Shown here piece after piece: positions 1-8,500 of a DNA stretch of 64,000 nucleotides. The stretch comes from Marinobacterium sp. xm-d-530 (lineage in GTDB: Bacteria; Pseudomonadota; Gammaproteobacteria; Pseudomonadales; Balneatricaceae). The notes beneath the pieces were generated by a model, which saw nothing but the letters and a program-made list of their open reading frames with translations, did not search any database and was not told where the DNA came from. Numbering within the stretch: position 1 is the stretch's first letter; the number at the start of each line of letters is the position of its first letter. Location of the stretch: the NCBI RefSeq assembly GCF_013283365.1, contig NZ_WBYM01000002.1, positions 1 through 64,000 on the forward strand, in the 5' to 3' direction. Made by a program: the position numbers and the translations under genes.

Positions 1-53
1 TCATGCTCTTTGATCGCCTTAATGATCTGTTCTTCGGTGTAACGCTTCTTCAT
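1..53 (-). CDS. IS3-family transposase OrfA, N-terminal fragment cut by window edge
   Basis: The first 17 codons read MKKRYTEEQIIKAIKEH. This is the typical N-terminus of IS3-family OrfA proteins, whose helix-turn-helix binds the terminal repeats. The start ATG is at 53-51, preceded on the minus strand by GGATGGAGAT, which holds a GGAG-type ribosome binding site. Only the extreme N-terminus is in the window, so intactness cannot be judged. The IS family assignment rests on this N-terminus plus the TGA-type end nearby. Confidence 0.6.
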   Translation of the reverse strand, partial: MKKRYTEEQIIKAIKEH

Positions 54-127
54 ATCGAGATCTCCATCCCTTTAGGTTAAATGGAAATCTCATCGAGGTC
101 ATGGTCTAGTTTTTGGGGGAGAGGTCA
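1..127 (-). mobile_element. Left edge of an IS3-family insertion sequence (partial)
   Basis: Read on the minus strand, the segment starts at a TGACCTC terminus (121-127), continues through a short leader and reaches the start of a transposase orfA at 53. A TGA-beginning end close to an orfA of this type fits IS3-family elements of the IS407 kind. The rest of the element lies outside the window, so neither the other terminal repeat nor a target duplication can be checked. Confidence 0.6.
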
Positions 128-186
128 GCACTTAGGCGTCATTTGCAACGGAACGCCAGATGGCGGTTAAGCGCACATTCCTGACG

Positions 187-351
187 TTAATCCAATGTAA
201 AGATCGAAGGTATTTTCCCTGAAGCGGACATGACGCTTGTCAAGCGGAAGGGCAAAGTTCCCGGAATAGCTTCCTGGACTATCTCAAGCTTCATTTCTGG
301 CGTGTAGCGACGCCGGGGTGGAAGTGTGGATTCGAGCACAATAAGTTCCCA
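187..351 (-). pseudogene. Possible IS66-type TnpA remnant
   Basis: An open stretch on the minus strand contains RRRYTPEMKLEIVQEA, which resembles the N-terminal helix-turn-helix start of IS66-family TnpA proteins (RRxYSPEFK...). It has no good start codon. After about 23 residues the resemblance fades, and it stops at 189-187 after some 50 codons. It lies between the IS3 edge and the ISL3 element, so it is probably debris from an older insertion. The rest of 128-361 shows nothing I recognise. Confidence 0.3.
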
Positions 352-361
352 TTAAAATTTA

Positions 362-385
362 GGGTAAGCGGATTAAATGGTTGAT
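362..385 (+). repeat. Left terminal inverted repeat of the ISL3 element
   Basis: Begins GGGTA and ends GGTTGAT. It matches the reverse complement of 3710-3733 at 21 of 24 positions, differing at positions 6, 7 and 14. It lies about 60 bp beyond the end of the regulator gene. Confidence 0.9.
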
Positions 386-448
386 CTTACCTTTGCATGA
401 GAGTGAGACAGACCGGCATCTCATCGGATTATCTGGTTGATGCTTCAC

Positions 449-856
449 CTACTGCTGGTGCATGTTTCCTTCGCTAATTCCAGCAAGAACCCCACACGCC
501 TCAACTTCCCGGTCATCGTTGCAACTCGCTCTCAGTGAAACGAGTTGTTTCTCAAGCGCTTGCAGAGCGGTTATCTGCGACCGCACATGAGAGATGTGAT
601 CATCGAGCAAGGTGTTGACGGCGGTACAAGGCTGATGAGGGTCGTCCTGATAGCTCTGTAGTTCGTGAATCTCAGCCAGTGACAGGCCCAGGATTCTGCA
701 GCGACGGATGAAGGCCAGCCCCTCACCATGCTTCTCGGTATAGACACGGTAACCGTTGTCCTGCCGATCAGGCGGCGGCAACAAGCCCTGCTGTTCATAG
801 AAGCGGATCGTCTGTGTTTCGACCCCTACCAACTGCGCCAACTGACCAATGCGCAT
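449..856 (-). CDS. cadR: Cd(II)/Pb(II)-responsive MerR-family regulator (CadR/PbrR type)
   Basis: A 135-residue MerR-family activator/repressor. An N-terminal winged helix (IGQLAQLVGVETQTIRFYEQQGLL, about residues 3-26) is followed by the dimerisation helix. Cysteines at 77, 112 and 121 (DPHQPC, ASC, EAC) agree with the metal-binding trio of CadR/PbrR proteins and with the spacing C77/C112/C119 that I recall for CadR. I chose MRIGQLAQ at 856 rather than the GTG-type start five codons upstream, because family members begin at that methionine. It is divergent from the transporter-lspA-tnpA genes, and the shared intergenic region holds a MerR-type promoter. The expected role is to sense lead or cadmium and switch on the transporter. 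It is a passenger of the ISL3 element. Confidence 0.88.
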   Translation of the reverse strand: MRIGQLAQLVGVETQTIRFYEQQGLLPPPDRQDNGYRVYTEKHGEGLAFIRRCRILGLSLAEIHELQSYQDDPHQPCTAVNTLLDDHISHVRSQITALQALEKQLVSLRASCNDDREVEACGVLAGISEGNMHQQ

Positions 857-887
857 CAGCCTCCTCCCCAACGGATTCTTTACTCTA

Positions 888-918
888 TTGACCTTATAGT
901 AGCTTTATAGTTTTAAAT
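888..918 (+). promoter_or_regulatory. MerR-type promoter with over-long spacer
   Basis: A -35 box TTGACC (888-893) and a -10-like TTAAAT (913-918) are separated by 19 bp. The spacer contains an imperfect dyad built on CTTATAGT / TTTATAG. A 19-20 bp spacer carrying the operator is the hallmark of promoters controlled by MerR-family proteins, which underwind the DNA when metal binds. It would drive the transporter, lspA and possibly tnpA. Confidence 0.7.
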
Positions 919-951
919 GGTACCACAACATTGTTCAAGTGGAGTCGTATC

Positions 952-1848
952 ATGAGCAAATCCTGTGGTGGCGCCTGTGGCGGTGATGCAACGTCCGCAG
1001 CGGATACCGATATACAGGCCTCCTCCGAGGCGCCAGGGAGATGGGTCAGTGTTTATGCCGTGCCGAAGATGGACTGTCCATCAGAAGAACGAATGATTCG
1101 CCTAGCCCTGAACGGCTTTGAGGAGATTCGGGCGCTGTCCTTCGACTTGTCGAACCGCCGGCTGAAGGTCGTGCATGACGGCGAGGTCGAGCCCGTTACC
1201 TCGAAACTGAAGACCTTGGGGCTAGGCGCCTCGCTTCAGGAAACCGTCGCTGCAAATCCGGAGACCATCAAGGCCGCCGAGTTTTCGGCAGCATCTGCTA
1301 AGCAAGAATCCGGGACCCTGCGCTGGTTGCTCGGCATCAATGCACTTCTGTTCGTGGTGGAAATGACTGCCGGTCTGATCGCCCGGTCCACCGGCCTGAT
1401 TGGAGAATCCCTGGACAATTTTGCCGATGCGGCGGTGTACGGGCTTGCCCTTTATGCGGTTGGACATAGCGTGAAAATGCAGGTACGTGCCGCGCATCTT
1501 GCTGGTGTACTGCAACTGATCTTGGCTGTGGGCGTGCTCGTAGAGGTGGTGAGACGCTTTGTATTCGGTAGTGAGCCTGAATCGCTGGTGATGATGGCTA
1601 TCGCATTCGTCGCATTGATTGCCAATACCAGTTGTCTGCTGCTCATATCCAAACATCGGGAAGGCGGGGCGCACATGAAGGCAAGCTGGATATTCTCGGC
1701 CAACGACGTGGTGATCAACCTGGGGGTCATCACCGCCGGCGCCCTGGTCGCGTGGACCGGTTCCAATTATCCGGATCTGATTATCGGCACCATCGCGGGG
1801 GGCATTGTACTTAACGGTGCCAGACGCATTTTGGCGTTGAAGGGTTAA
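952..1848 (+). CDS. CDF-family cation transporter with N-terminal HMA-like domain
   Basis: A 298-residue inner-membrane cation efflux protein. The N-terminus is cysteine- and glycine-rich (SCGGACGG). An HMA-like module follows (about residues 25-95, with KMDCPSEE in place of the usual MxCxxC). About six membrane helices (about 125-295) carry CDF-type acidic and polar metal residues (LDNFADA in TM2, SANDVVINLG in TM5). I took ATG 952 as start: it has GGAG at 941-944, while the in-frame TTG at 931 has no ribosome site. It lies three bases upstream of lspA and under the MerR-type promoter. The exact ion is inferred from the regulator (lead, cadmium or zinc), not shown by the sequence. Confidence 0.82.
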   Translation: MSKSCGGACGGDATSAADTDIQASSEAPGRWVSVYAVPKMDCPSEERMIRLALNGFEEIRALSFDLSNRRLKVVHDGEVEPVTSKLKTLGLGASLQETVAANPETIKAAEFSAASAKQESGTLRWLLGINALLFVVEMTAGLIARSTGLIGESLDNFADAAVYGLALYAVGHSVKMQVRAAHLAGVLQLILAVGVLVEVVRRFVFGSEPESLVMMAIAFVALIANTSCLLLISKHREGGAHMKASWIFSANDVVINLGVITAGALVAWTGSNYPDLIIGTIAGGIVLNGARRILALKG

Positions 1849-1851
1849 ATA

Positions 1852-2364
1852 ATGCTCATTATTGGCAAAAAGCTCTCGCCGTATGCCCTATTGTCCATAT
1901 CGGGCCTGCTGGCAGCGTCTGATCAGGCTGTAAAGTGGCTGGTGCAGCAATCAATGGCCTATGGCGAGTATGTTTCGGTGACCCCGTTCTTTAACTGGGT
2001 GCACCTATGGAACACCGGTGCCGCATTCAGTCTTTTTGCGAATGGTGGAGGCTGGCAGCGCTACTTTTTTATCGGAATCGCGGTAGTGGTCACGATTTTT
2101 CTGATCAAGCTGATCCTTGAAAATCGTCATAAAGGAGAAGCCATCGCTTACAGTCTTATCCTCGGTGGCGCCATGGGCAACCTGATTGACCGGGTCTTTC
2201 GCGGCTATGTTGTGGATTCCTTTGATTTCTATTGGCGAGACTGGCATTGGCCGGCCTTCAACCTGGCTGATATTGCAATTGTCCTCGGTGCCTTACTTTT
2301 CGTTTCCAGCAGCTTGTTGGGTAAAAAAGCAAACACCAATGCCGAGCCGGATGGATCTGACTGA
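1852..2364 (+). CDS. lspA: Signal peptidase II / PbrC-type lipoprotein peptidase
   Basis: A 170-residue integral-membrane aspartyl peptidase that cleaves prolipoprotein signal peptides. The two catalytic aspartates sit in the expected motifs, GNLIDR and FNLADIAI, among four membrane helices. Length is normal for LspA. It begins three bases after the transporter stop, so the two are cotranscribed. In lead-resistance (pbr) loci a signal peptidase II gene accompanies the transporter and is thought to aid metal sequestration outside the cytoplasm. Here it rides as a passenger on the ISL3 element and is probably a second lspA besides the chromosomal one, which is not in this window. Confidence 0.92.
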   Translation: MLIIGKKLSPYALLSISGLLAASDQAVKWLVQQSMAYGEYVSVTPFFNWVHLWNTGAAFSLFANGGGWQRYFFIGIAVVVTIFLIKLILENRHKGEAIAYSLILGGAMGNLIDRVFRGYVVDSFDFYWRDWHWPAFNLADIAIVLGALLFVSSSLLGKKANTNAEPDGSD

Positions 2365-2385
2365 CACCTACGCCTATACAACACC

Positions 2386-3675
2386 ATGACCGAACTTCCC
2401 GACAACATCCTTCACCTGCCGCAATACCAAGTACTGGGCTGCAAATCAACCGACGACGAAATGCACTTCCAGGTGGACGTGCCCGATCCCATCGCCTGCG
2501 AGGAATGCGGCGTGCAGGGTGAGCTCGTACGGTTCGGCAAGCGTGACGTTCCCTATCGTGATCTGCCCATCCACGGCAAGCGGGTCACTCTCTGGGTGGT
2601 CCGCCGCCGATACACCTGCCGGGCCTGCAAGACAACATTCAGGCCCCAGCTACCGGAGATGGTGGACGGATTCCGTATGACACTGCGGCTGCATGAGTAC
2701 GTGGAGAAGGAATCCTTCAACCACCCCTACACCTTTGTGGCGGCACAGACCGGCCTGGACGAGAAGACGGTGCGCGACATCTTCAACGCCCGCGCCGAGT
2801 TCCTGGGGCGCTGGCACCGCTTCGAGACGCCCCGCATCCTGGGCATTGACGAGCTATACCTGAACAAGCGCTACCGCTGCATTCTGACCAACATTGAGGA
2901 GCGAACCCTGCTCGACCTGCTGGCCACCCGCCGCCAGGACGTGGTGACCAACTACCTGATGAAGCTGAAAGACCGGCAGAAGGTCGAGATCGTCAGCATG
3001 GACATGTGGAACCCCTACCGGGCAGCGGTCAAGGCTGTGCTGCCCCAGGCCCGTATCGTGGTCGATAAGTTCCATGTGGTGCGCATGGCCAACGATGCCC
3101 TAGAGAAAGTGCGCAAGGGCCTCAGAAAGGAGCTGAAACCGTCCCAGAGCCGGACTCTCAAGGGAGACCGGAAAATCCTGCTGAAACGCGCTCACGAAGT
3201 CTCAGACCGGGAGCGCCTCATCATGGAGACCTGGACAGGCGCGTTCCCGCAACTGCTGGCCGCCTACGAGCACAAGGAGCGCTTCTACGGCATCTGGGAC
3301 GCCACCACACGGCTCCAGGCAGAAGCCGCCCTGGACGAGTGGATAGCCACCATCCCGAAGGGCCAAAAGGAAGTCTGGAGCGATCTGGTCAGGGCAGTGG
3401 GAAACTGGCGCGAAGAGACCATGACCTACTTCGAGACGGACATGCCCGTCACCAACGCTTACACGGAGTCCATCAACCGACTGGCCAAGGACAAGAACCG
3501 TGAAGGGCGCGGTTACTCCTTCGAGGTGATGCGGGCACGAATGCTCTACACCACGAAGCACAAGAAGAAGGCACCGACTGCGAAGGTCTCTCCTTTCTAC
3601 AAGAAAACCATCGGTTACGGACTGCCGGACTTCGCAGAGGAACTCAACTACGGAGTCGATCTATCAACCATCTGA
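2386..3675 (+). CDS. tnpA: ISL3-family transposase
   Basis: A 429-residue DDE transposase of full ISL3 length. The N-terminal zinc-finger-like region has CxxC pairs (CEEC, CRAC, about residues 36-80). A helix-turn-helix region is next, then the DDE core: first Asp in GIDELYL, second in VVDKFHVVR, and Glu in NAYTESINRLAK followed by RGYSFEVMRAR. No frameshift or stop interrupts it. It starts 21 bases after lspA, and the right terminal repeat lies 34 bases beyond its end. It is expected to mobilise the whole 3.37-kb unit. Confidence 0.95.
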   Translation: MTELPDNILHLPQYQVLGCKSTDDEMHFQVDVPDPIACEECGVQGELVRFGKRDVPYRDLPIHGKRVTLWVVRRRYTCRACKTTFRPQLPEMVDGFRMTLRLHEYVEKESFNHPYTFVAAQTGLDEKTVRDIFNARAEFLGRWHRFETPRILGIDELYLNKRYRCILTNIEERTLLDLLATRRQDVVTNYLMKLKDRQKVEIVSMDMWNPYRAAVKAVLPQARIVVDKFHVVRMANDALEKVRKGLRKELKPSQSRTLKGDRKILLKRAHEVSDRERLIMETWTGAFPQLLAAYEHKERFYGIWDATTRLQAEAALDEWIATIPKGQKEVWSDLVRAVGNWREETMTYFETDMPVTNAYTESINRLAKDKNREGRGYSFEVMRARMLYTTKHKKKAPTAKVSPFYKKTIGYGLPDFAEELNYGVDLSTI

Positions 3676-3709
3676 GGGTGGTATCAGATTGATGGGGTGA
3701 AGGTGCCCC

Positions 3710-3733
3710 ATCAACCATTAAATCCGTATACCC
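3710..3733 (-). repeat. Right terminal inverted repeat of the ISL3 element
   Basis: The reverse complement begins GGGTA and ends GGTTGAT, pairing with 362-385 at 21 of 24 positions. The chromosome-like sequence resumes with AAAATTGG. Confidence 0.9.
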
Positions 3734-3825
3734 AAAATTGGGCTATTTTCAATTCTGAGCTTGGTCTTCTGATCTGCTGGACAGTGATAGTATATCGCTG
3801 TGATATACCGCTACTTCCAAAGAAT

Positions 3826-4452
3826 CTATTCCAATTGCCAGAGCTTCAAAAAAGAGCTCACTACCTTCTCTACATGTAATCTGGTTTCCCCTTCGACGCT
3901 ACGCGGAGGTATACGATGAAACGCCCGCACGATATCTAATCCAGTAATCATACTGAGAAACATCTCTGCTCCGAAGTCGGGATCCGCGCAGTTGATCAAA
4001 CCTTCCTTGTGTTTCAGCGTCAACCATTCGCTTAACGCTTGGTGCGCGGCCATCACTCCGCCACTGTAGATATTATGGAGTATCTGCGTATGCTCCTCGG
4101 AGATAGATGCCATCATTCTCATCAGATTCATGTGCTCATGACTGACGATAAAATTAAGGAGCAATAATCCAAACTCTGATAAAGCATGGTGACAATCTTT
4201 ATAGTCATTCGGTGACACTGTCAACGTGCCGTTTATCCTTTGCGACAGCTGTTGTATCACGGCATCAATTAATGTTTCTATGTCCGCGAAGCGCTTATAA
4301 AGCGTTACTTTCGACACACCTGCTTGCCGAGCTATCGCTTCCATTGACATCTTAGCTGGCCCCTTAGCGAACATAAGAGCGCAGGCTGCATCAAGAATCG
4401 CTGTATCTTTGGAGTGATCTAAAGGCCGGCCGACTCGACTATTGGTAATCAA
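3826..4452 (-). CDS. TetR/AcrR-family repressor of the adjacent RND pump
   Basis: A 208-residue TetR-family protein. The N-terminal helix-turn-helix covers about residues 14-60 (ILDAACALMFAKG..MSMEAIARQAGVSKVTLYKRF). The C-terminal ligand domain is of the AefR-like kind. The start is TTG at 4452; it keeps the VGRP tail usual before the helix-turn-helix, and no ATG is available upstream. It is divergent from an MFP-RND operon, and the 52-bp gap contains a strong palindrome (4474-4489), so autorepression plus repression of the pump is likely. The inducer cannot be read from the sequence. Confidence 0.85.
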   Translation of the reverse strand: MITNSRVGRPLDHSKDTAILDAACALMFAKGPAKMSMEAIARQAGVSKVTLYKRFADIETLIDAVIQQLSQRINGTLTVSPNDYKDCHHALSEFGLLLLNFIVSHEHMNLMRMMASISEEHTQILHNIYSGGVMAAHQALSEWLTLKHKEGLINCADPDFGAEMFLSMITGLDIVRAFHRIPPRSVEGETRLHVEKVVSSFLKLWQLE

Positions 4453-4473
4453 TTTATTTTCCGAATAACTTAA

Positions 4474-4489
4474 TGTACGATACCGTACA
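4474..4489. promoter_or_regulatory. Palindromic TetR-type operator
   Basis: TGTACGATACCGTACA has 6-bp arms TGTACG/CGTACA around four bases. It lies between the divergent TetR gene and the MFP-RND operon, close to where both promoters must be. This makes it the best candidate operator for the repressor. Confidence 0.65.
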
Positions 4490-4504
4490 GTAAATATTAA
4501 TCAA

Positions 4505-5563
4505 ATGAGAATAGCAAATATGCGCAAGGTTCTGCCGCCGCTTATACTAGCCCTTCTTCTCGTCGGCTGTGGCGACACCACTCCAACTGAAACGCCAACG
4601 ACCGATGCACCTTGGGTACGCACGGTGGCGGTTAAGACGGACGACCACGACGAAATCAGAGCATCGGGAACCATTAGAGGGCATTATGAGACTCCTGTCT
4701 CTTTTCAGGTTTCTGGGCGCATTCTCAAGCGAGAGGTGGATGCTGGTCAGAAGGTAGCGAGTGGCGCTCTGCTTTTTGAACTCGATAAACGTGACTTAGA
4801 GGCTACTATGCAAGTTGCCAAAGCGGAACTTCGAACTGCACAGGTCGCCCTCGCGATCGCTCAAAATGAGCTCGACCGTCAACGCCAGTTAATTGAACGC
4901 AACTTTGTTAGCCGACAAACTCTAGAAGCATTTGAGCTCGCACTACAGAACGCGGAAAGCCGTCGTGATTCCGCCAAAGCTGTATTATCTCAAGCCCAAA
5001 ACGGGCTTAGTTATGCTGAGCTACGTGCAGATAAATCCGGTGTATTAGCCGAGGTTACAGGTGAACCGGGAATGGTTGTTGGAGTGGGGCAACCTGTGGC
5101 ACTCCTCGTAGAAGATGGTGATCTAGAGGTCGAAGTGTTCCTATCCGACGGCAACCAAGCTCCAGAATCAGGTGTATTAAAGCTACAAGAGCAAGATTTG
5201 CCGCTTCGTCTACGTGAGGTAGCTGGTGCAGCAGACCCAGAGAGTAGAAGCTGGAAAGCTAGGTACAGAATAGAAGCCGTGACAGAGGCGTTGAACATAG
5301 GGACTGTTGTGCAGGTTGCGCTTAACCGTAACACATCAGATGTCACCTTCGAGGTTCCCCTGGGCGCGCTTGATGAACGCAACCAGGGCCCTCAGATTTG
5401 GCAGGTTGTAGGCAATACAGCTCAACCAGTCTCAGTTGAAGTACTGGAATTGAAATTAGAGTATGCGACTATTCGCGCGCCACTAAACAGCGAAAGTCGC
5501 GTCATTGCCGTTGGCACCCATCTATTGGAACCTGGAATGGCGGTTAGGGAGCAGGCGCGATGA
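4505..5563 (+). CDS. RND efflux periplasmic adaptor (membrane fusion lipoprotein)
   Basis: A 352-residue HlyD/AcrA-type adaptor that links an inner-membrane RND pump to an outer-membrane channel. A lipoprotein signal peptide ends in the lipobox LLLVGC (Cys about 22). Then come a barrel-sandwich half (SGRILKREVDAGQKV), an alpha-helical hairpin (about residues 95-165) and the second lipoyl half (ADKSGVLAEVTGEPGMVV). ATG 4520 is an alternative start with GAGA better spaced upstream. The stop overlaps the start of the RND gene by four bases, so they are translationally coupled. No outer-membrane partner is encoded here. Confidence 0.9.
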   Translation: MRIANMRKVLPPLILALLLVGCGDTTPTETPTTDAPWVRTVAVKTDDHDEIRASGTIRGHYETPVSFQVSGRILKREVDAGQKVASGALLFELDKRDLEATMQVAKAELRTAQVALAIAQNELDRQRQLIERNFVSRQTLEAFELALQNAESRRDSAKAVLSQAQNGLSYAELRADKSGVLAEVTGEPGMVVGVGQPVALLVEDGDLEVEVFLSDGNQAPESGVLKLQEQDLPLRLREVAGAADPESRSWKARYRIEAVTEALNIGTVVQVALNRNTSDVTFEVPLGALDERNQGPQIWQVVGNTAQPVSVEVLELKLEYATIRAPLNSESRVIAVGTHLLEPGMAVREQAR

Positions 5564-8500
5564 GTTTCCCCAACCTCTCAGCGCTTGCTGTACGTGAACG
5601 CTCAATTACTCTGTTTTTTATAATACTTTCTGTCCTGGCTGGTGTTTTTGCATTCTTCTCTTTGGGGCGCGCAGAAGATCCGGCTTTCACAGTGCGGGTT
5701 ATGGTTGTCTCCGTTGTATGGCCAGGAGCTGAACCTGAGGTTTTACAAAATCAAGTCGTCGACCGCTTGGAGAAGCGAATCCAAGAGGTCGAATACTTAA
5801 GTAAGATCGAGACCACGGTTAGACCTGGTCGAGCAGACTTACAGATAGAGTTTGAGGATTTCTCACCTAGTGAAGTTGTGCCTGATCTTTTCTATCAAGT
5901 ACGAAAAAGAATGCAGGATGAGGCGCACAACCTACCCTCAGGTGTCATAGGGCCGATAGTAAACGATGATTTCTCCGATGTGTACTTCTCCCTTATAGCT
6001 CTAACAGCTCCCGGCATGCCTATGAGGGATCTTAGTCGGGAAGCTGAGACAATCAGGGATCGGTTACAACAGCTCCCAGCCGTTCAAAAGGCGATGATAC
6101 TTGGTGATCGACCTGAACGTGTGTTTATCGATTTCGATATGGACCGTTTAAATAACCTAGGAGTAACGCCCGAACAGATTTTTGCAGCGATCGATGCAAG
6201 TAACACACTCATTCCTGAGGGTTCTTTGGACCTAAACGGGCCGCGTGCCTATCTTCGTACACACTCTGATTTAAGCGACCCAGACAAGCTAGCAGACCTA
6301 CCGCTCAGAGTTGGTAATGCATTGATACGCCTCTCCGACATCGCAGAGGTGAGTCGTGGATATGAAGATCCGCCAACCTATCTAGTGCGGGCCAATAGCG
6401 AAGATGCGATTCTGTTAGGCGTGGTCATGAACAAAGGTGAAAATGGCTTGGCCTTTGGTGAAAGCCTCGCAAACTTTCTCGATAAAGAGCGCTCCAACCT
6501 TCCTTTAGGTGTTTCGCTACAGGTGCTCACCAACCAAACGGATGCCATAAGCCAGGCTGTTGACCTTTTCCAGGTAAAATTTCTAGTGGCTGTACTTGTG
6601 GTGATGGCGGTCACTGTCATCGCTATTGGCTTCCGAGCAGGTCTTGTTGTCGGCATCGCAATACCGATCACTATCGGTCTGACGTTCCTCATCATGAAAA
6701 TGGTTGATATCAACCTCGACAGGGTCACACTTGGTGCGTTGATTATCGCCTTGGGACTGCTAGTCGACGATGCAATTATCTCCATAGAGATGATGATCGT
6801 AAAAATGGAAGAGGGCTGGGATCGAATTCGTGCTGCAAGCCATGCATGGAATGTTACCGCAGCCCCTATGCTCTTTGGGACCCTAGTTACGACTGCTGGC
6901 TTTGTCCCTATCGGTTTTGCTCAATCGGGAGTCGGAGAATACGCCGGCAACATTTTCTGGGTACTGGCATTTTCACTGCTGATATCTTGGGTCGTCGCCG
7001 TCACCTTTATGCCCTACCTCGGGGTGAAGTTACTCCCTAACTATCAGAAACACGATGCAGCGAGCCTCTATCAAACCCCGATTTACACTAAACTACGGGC
7101 AATCATCACTTACTGTGTACGCTTTCGTAAGACAGTTATTCTAGTTACCGTTGCAGCGCTTGTTATGAGCGCAGCTGTGATGGCGATACTTGTTGATAAA
7201 CAGTTCTTCCCAAGTTCTGACCGACCCGAGGTATTGGTTTCAGTCTATCTACCTCAAGGCAGTTCAATTAAAACAACGGATGCTACAGTACAAAAATTAG
7301 AGAGTGCGTTATCTGAGCTACCGGAGGTTAAGAGCCTCTCCTCTTACATCGGGGCGGGAGCTCCACGATTCTTCATTTCAGCAAACCCTGAGCAACCTGA
7401 TCCATCCTTCGCTAAGATTATCGCAATAGGTGATGATGCAGCAGGACGCGATAGAATCATGGCCGCACTTAAGCAGAGAATTGCCAACGGCGAGTTTCCA
7501 GAAGCTCGAATCCGTGTAACAAGCCTGCTGTTCGGGCCACCGGTTGTCTGGCCTGTCAGCTTCCGTGTCGTAGGTCCTGATCAACAGATATTGCGCGACA
7601 TTGCCTATAAAGTCAGAGATAAAATCGCATCTAACCCACACACTGTAATTCCGCACCTAGAGTGGGATGAGCGTGCTCCAAGCTTCCATCTTGATATGGA
7701 TCTAGAGCGACTTCTATTAATGGGACTCACACCTAACGACGTGTCACAGCAACTTCAGTTTCAACTAAACGGAGTCGAAGTTGCCGAGGTACGACAGGAT
7801 ATAAGAAGTGTTCAAGTGGTCGCGCGTAGTTCACGCGACACTATACTCTTACCCGAACAGTTAGAAATCAAGACTCAGGATGGAAAGAAAATTCCGGTTA
7901 GGCAGTTGGGCAAACTCACCATTCAATACGAAGAACCTGTTATCAAACGCTACAATCGCGAACCCTTTCTAGCCGTGCATGCCGATGTCGAGGGGGCGCA
8001 GCCGCCTGATGTCACTAAAGCAATTTGGGATACGATGCAGCAGATTAGAGATGATTTGCCGGCCGGCTATCGAATTGATATTGGGGGATCAGTAGAGCAA
8101 TCCGGCAAAGCCGATCAGTCTATCCAGAAGCTGCAACCGCTGATGCTCGCATTAATGCTGATATTTATTATGCTACAAATGCGATCGTTCTCTGGAACCT
8201 TCATGGTGTTTTTTACTGCACCGCTCGGGTTAATTGGTGCTGCTGTTGCACTCTTTATATTTGACCAACCCTTTGGCTTTACCGCCCTGTTAGGCTTGAT
8301 CGGACTAGGCGGTATTTTGATGCGTAACACCATGATCCTGACTCAGCAGGTACAGGATAATTTAGAAGAAGGGTTGGCAGCAGGCAAGGCGATCATCGAG
8401 GCAACCGTCTCACGAGCTCGCCCCCTAATTCTGACAGCACTCGCGGCCATCTTCGCTTTTATCCCGCTTACATTCGACCTATTCTGGGGACCTCTGGCCT

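Larger units (their letters stand above)
362..3733. mobile_element. Complete ISL3-family element with metal-resistance passenger genes (ISPpu12-like)
   Basis: The element is bounded by 24-bp imperfect inverted repeats at 362-385 and 3710-3733 (21 of 24 positions match), giving 3372 bp. It contains four genes: a CadR/PbrR regulator on -, and a CDF transporter, signal peptidase II and ISL3 transposase on +. This gene set and size match what I recall of ISPpu12 from the TOL plasmid of Pseudomonas putida; identity should be confirmed by alignment. Base composition is visibly richer in GC than the chromosome that follows. The flanks are AAAATTTA (354-361) and AAAATTGG (3734-3741), an imperfect 8-bp target duplication. 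Confidence 0.9.

Noticed and set aside
1222-1674. 150-codon open frame on - inside the cation transporter gene
   Set aside because: Antisense shadow of a GC-rich gene; no ribosome site, no recognisable protein pattern.
1-3733. Treating the whole left end as an integrative conjugative element or prophage
   Set aside because: Only IS-type genes and one transposon are visible; no integrase, relaxase or phage structural gene.
3697-3879. 60-codon open frame on + across the right end of the ISL3 element
   Set aside because: Runs through the terminal repeat and into the end of the TetR gene; composition is not protein-like.
6378-6785. 135-codon open frame on - inside the RND gene
   Set aside because: Shadow of the membrane-protein coding strand.
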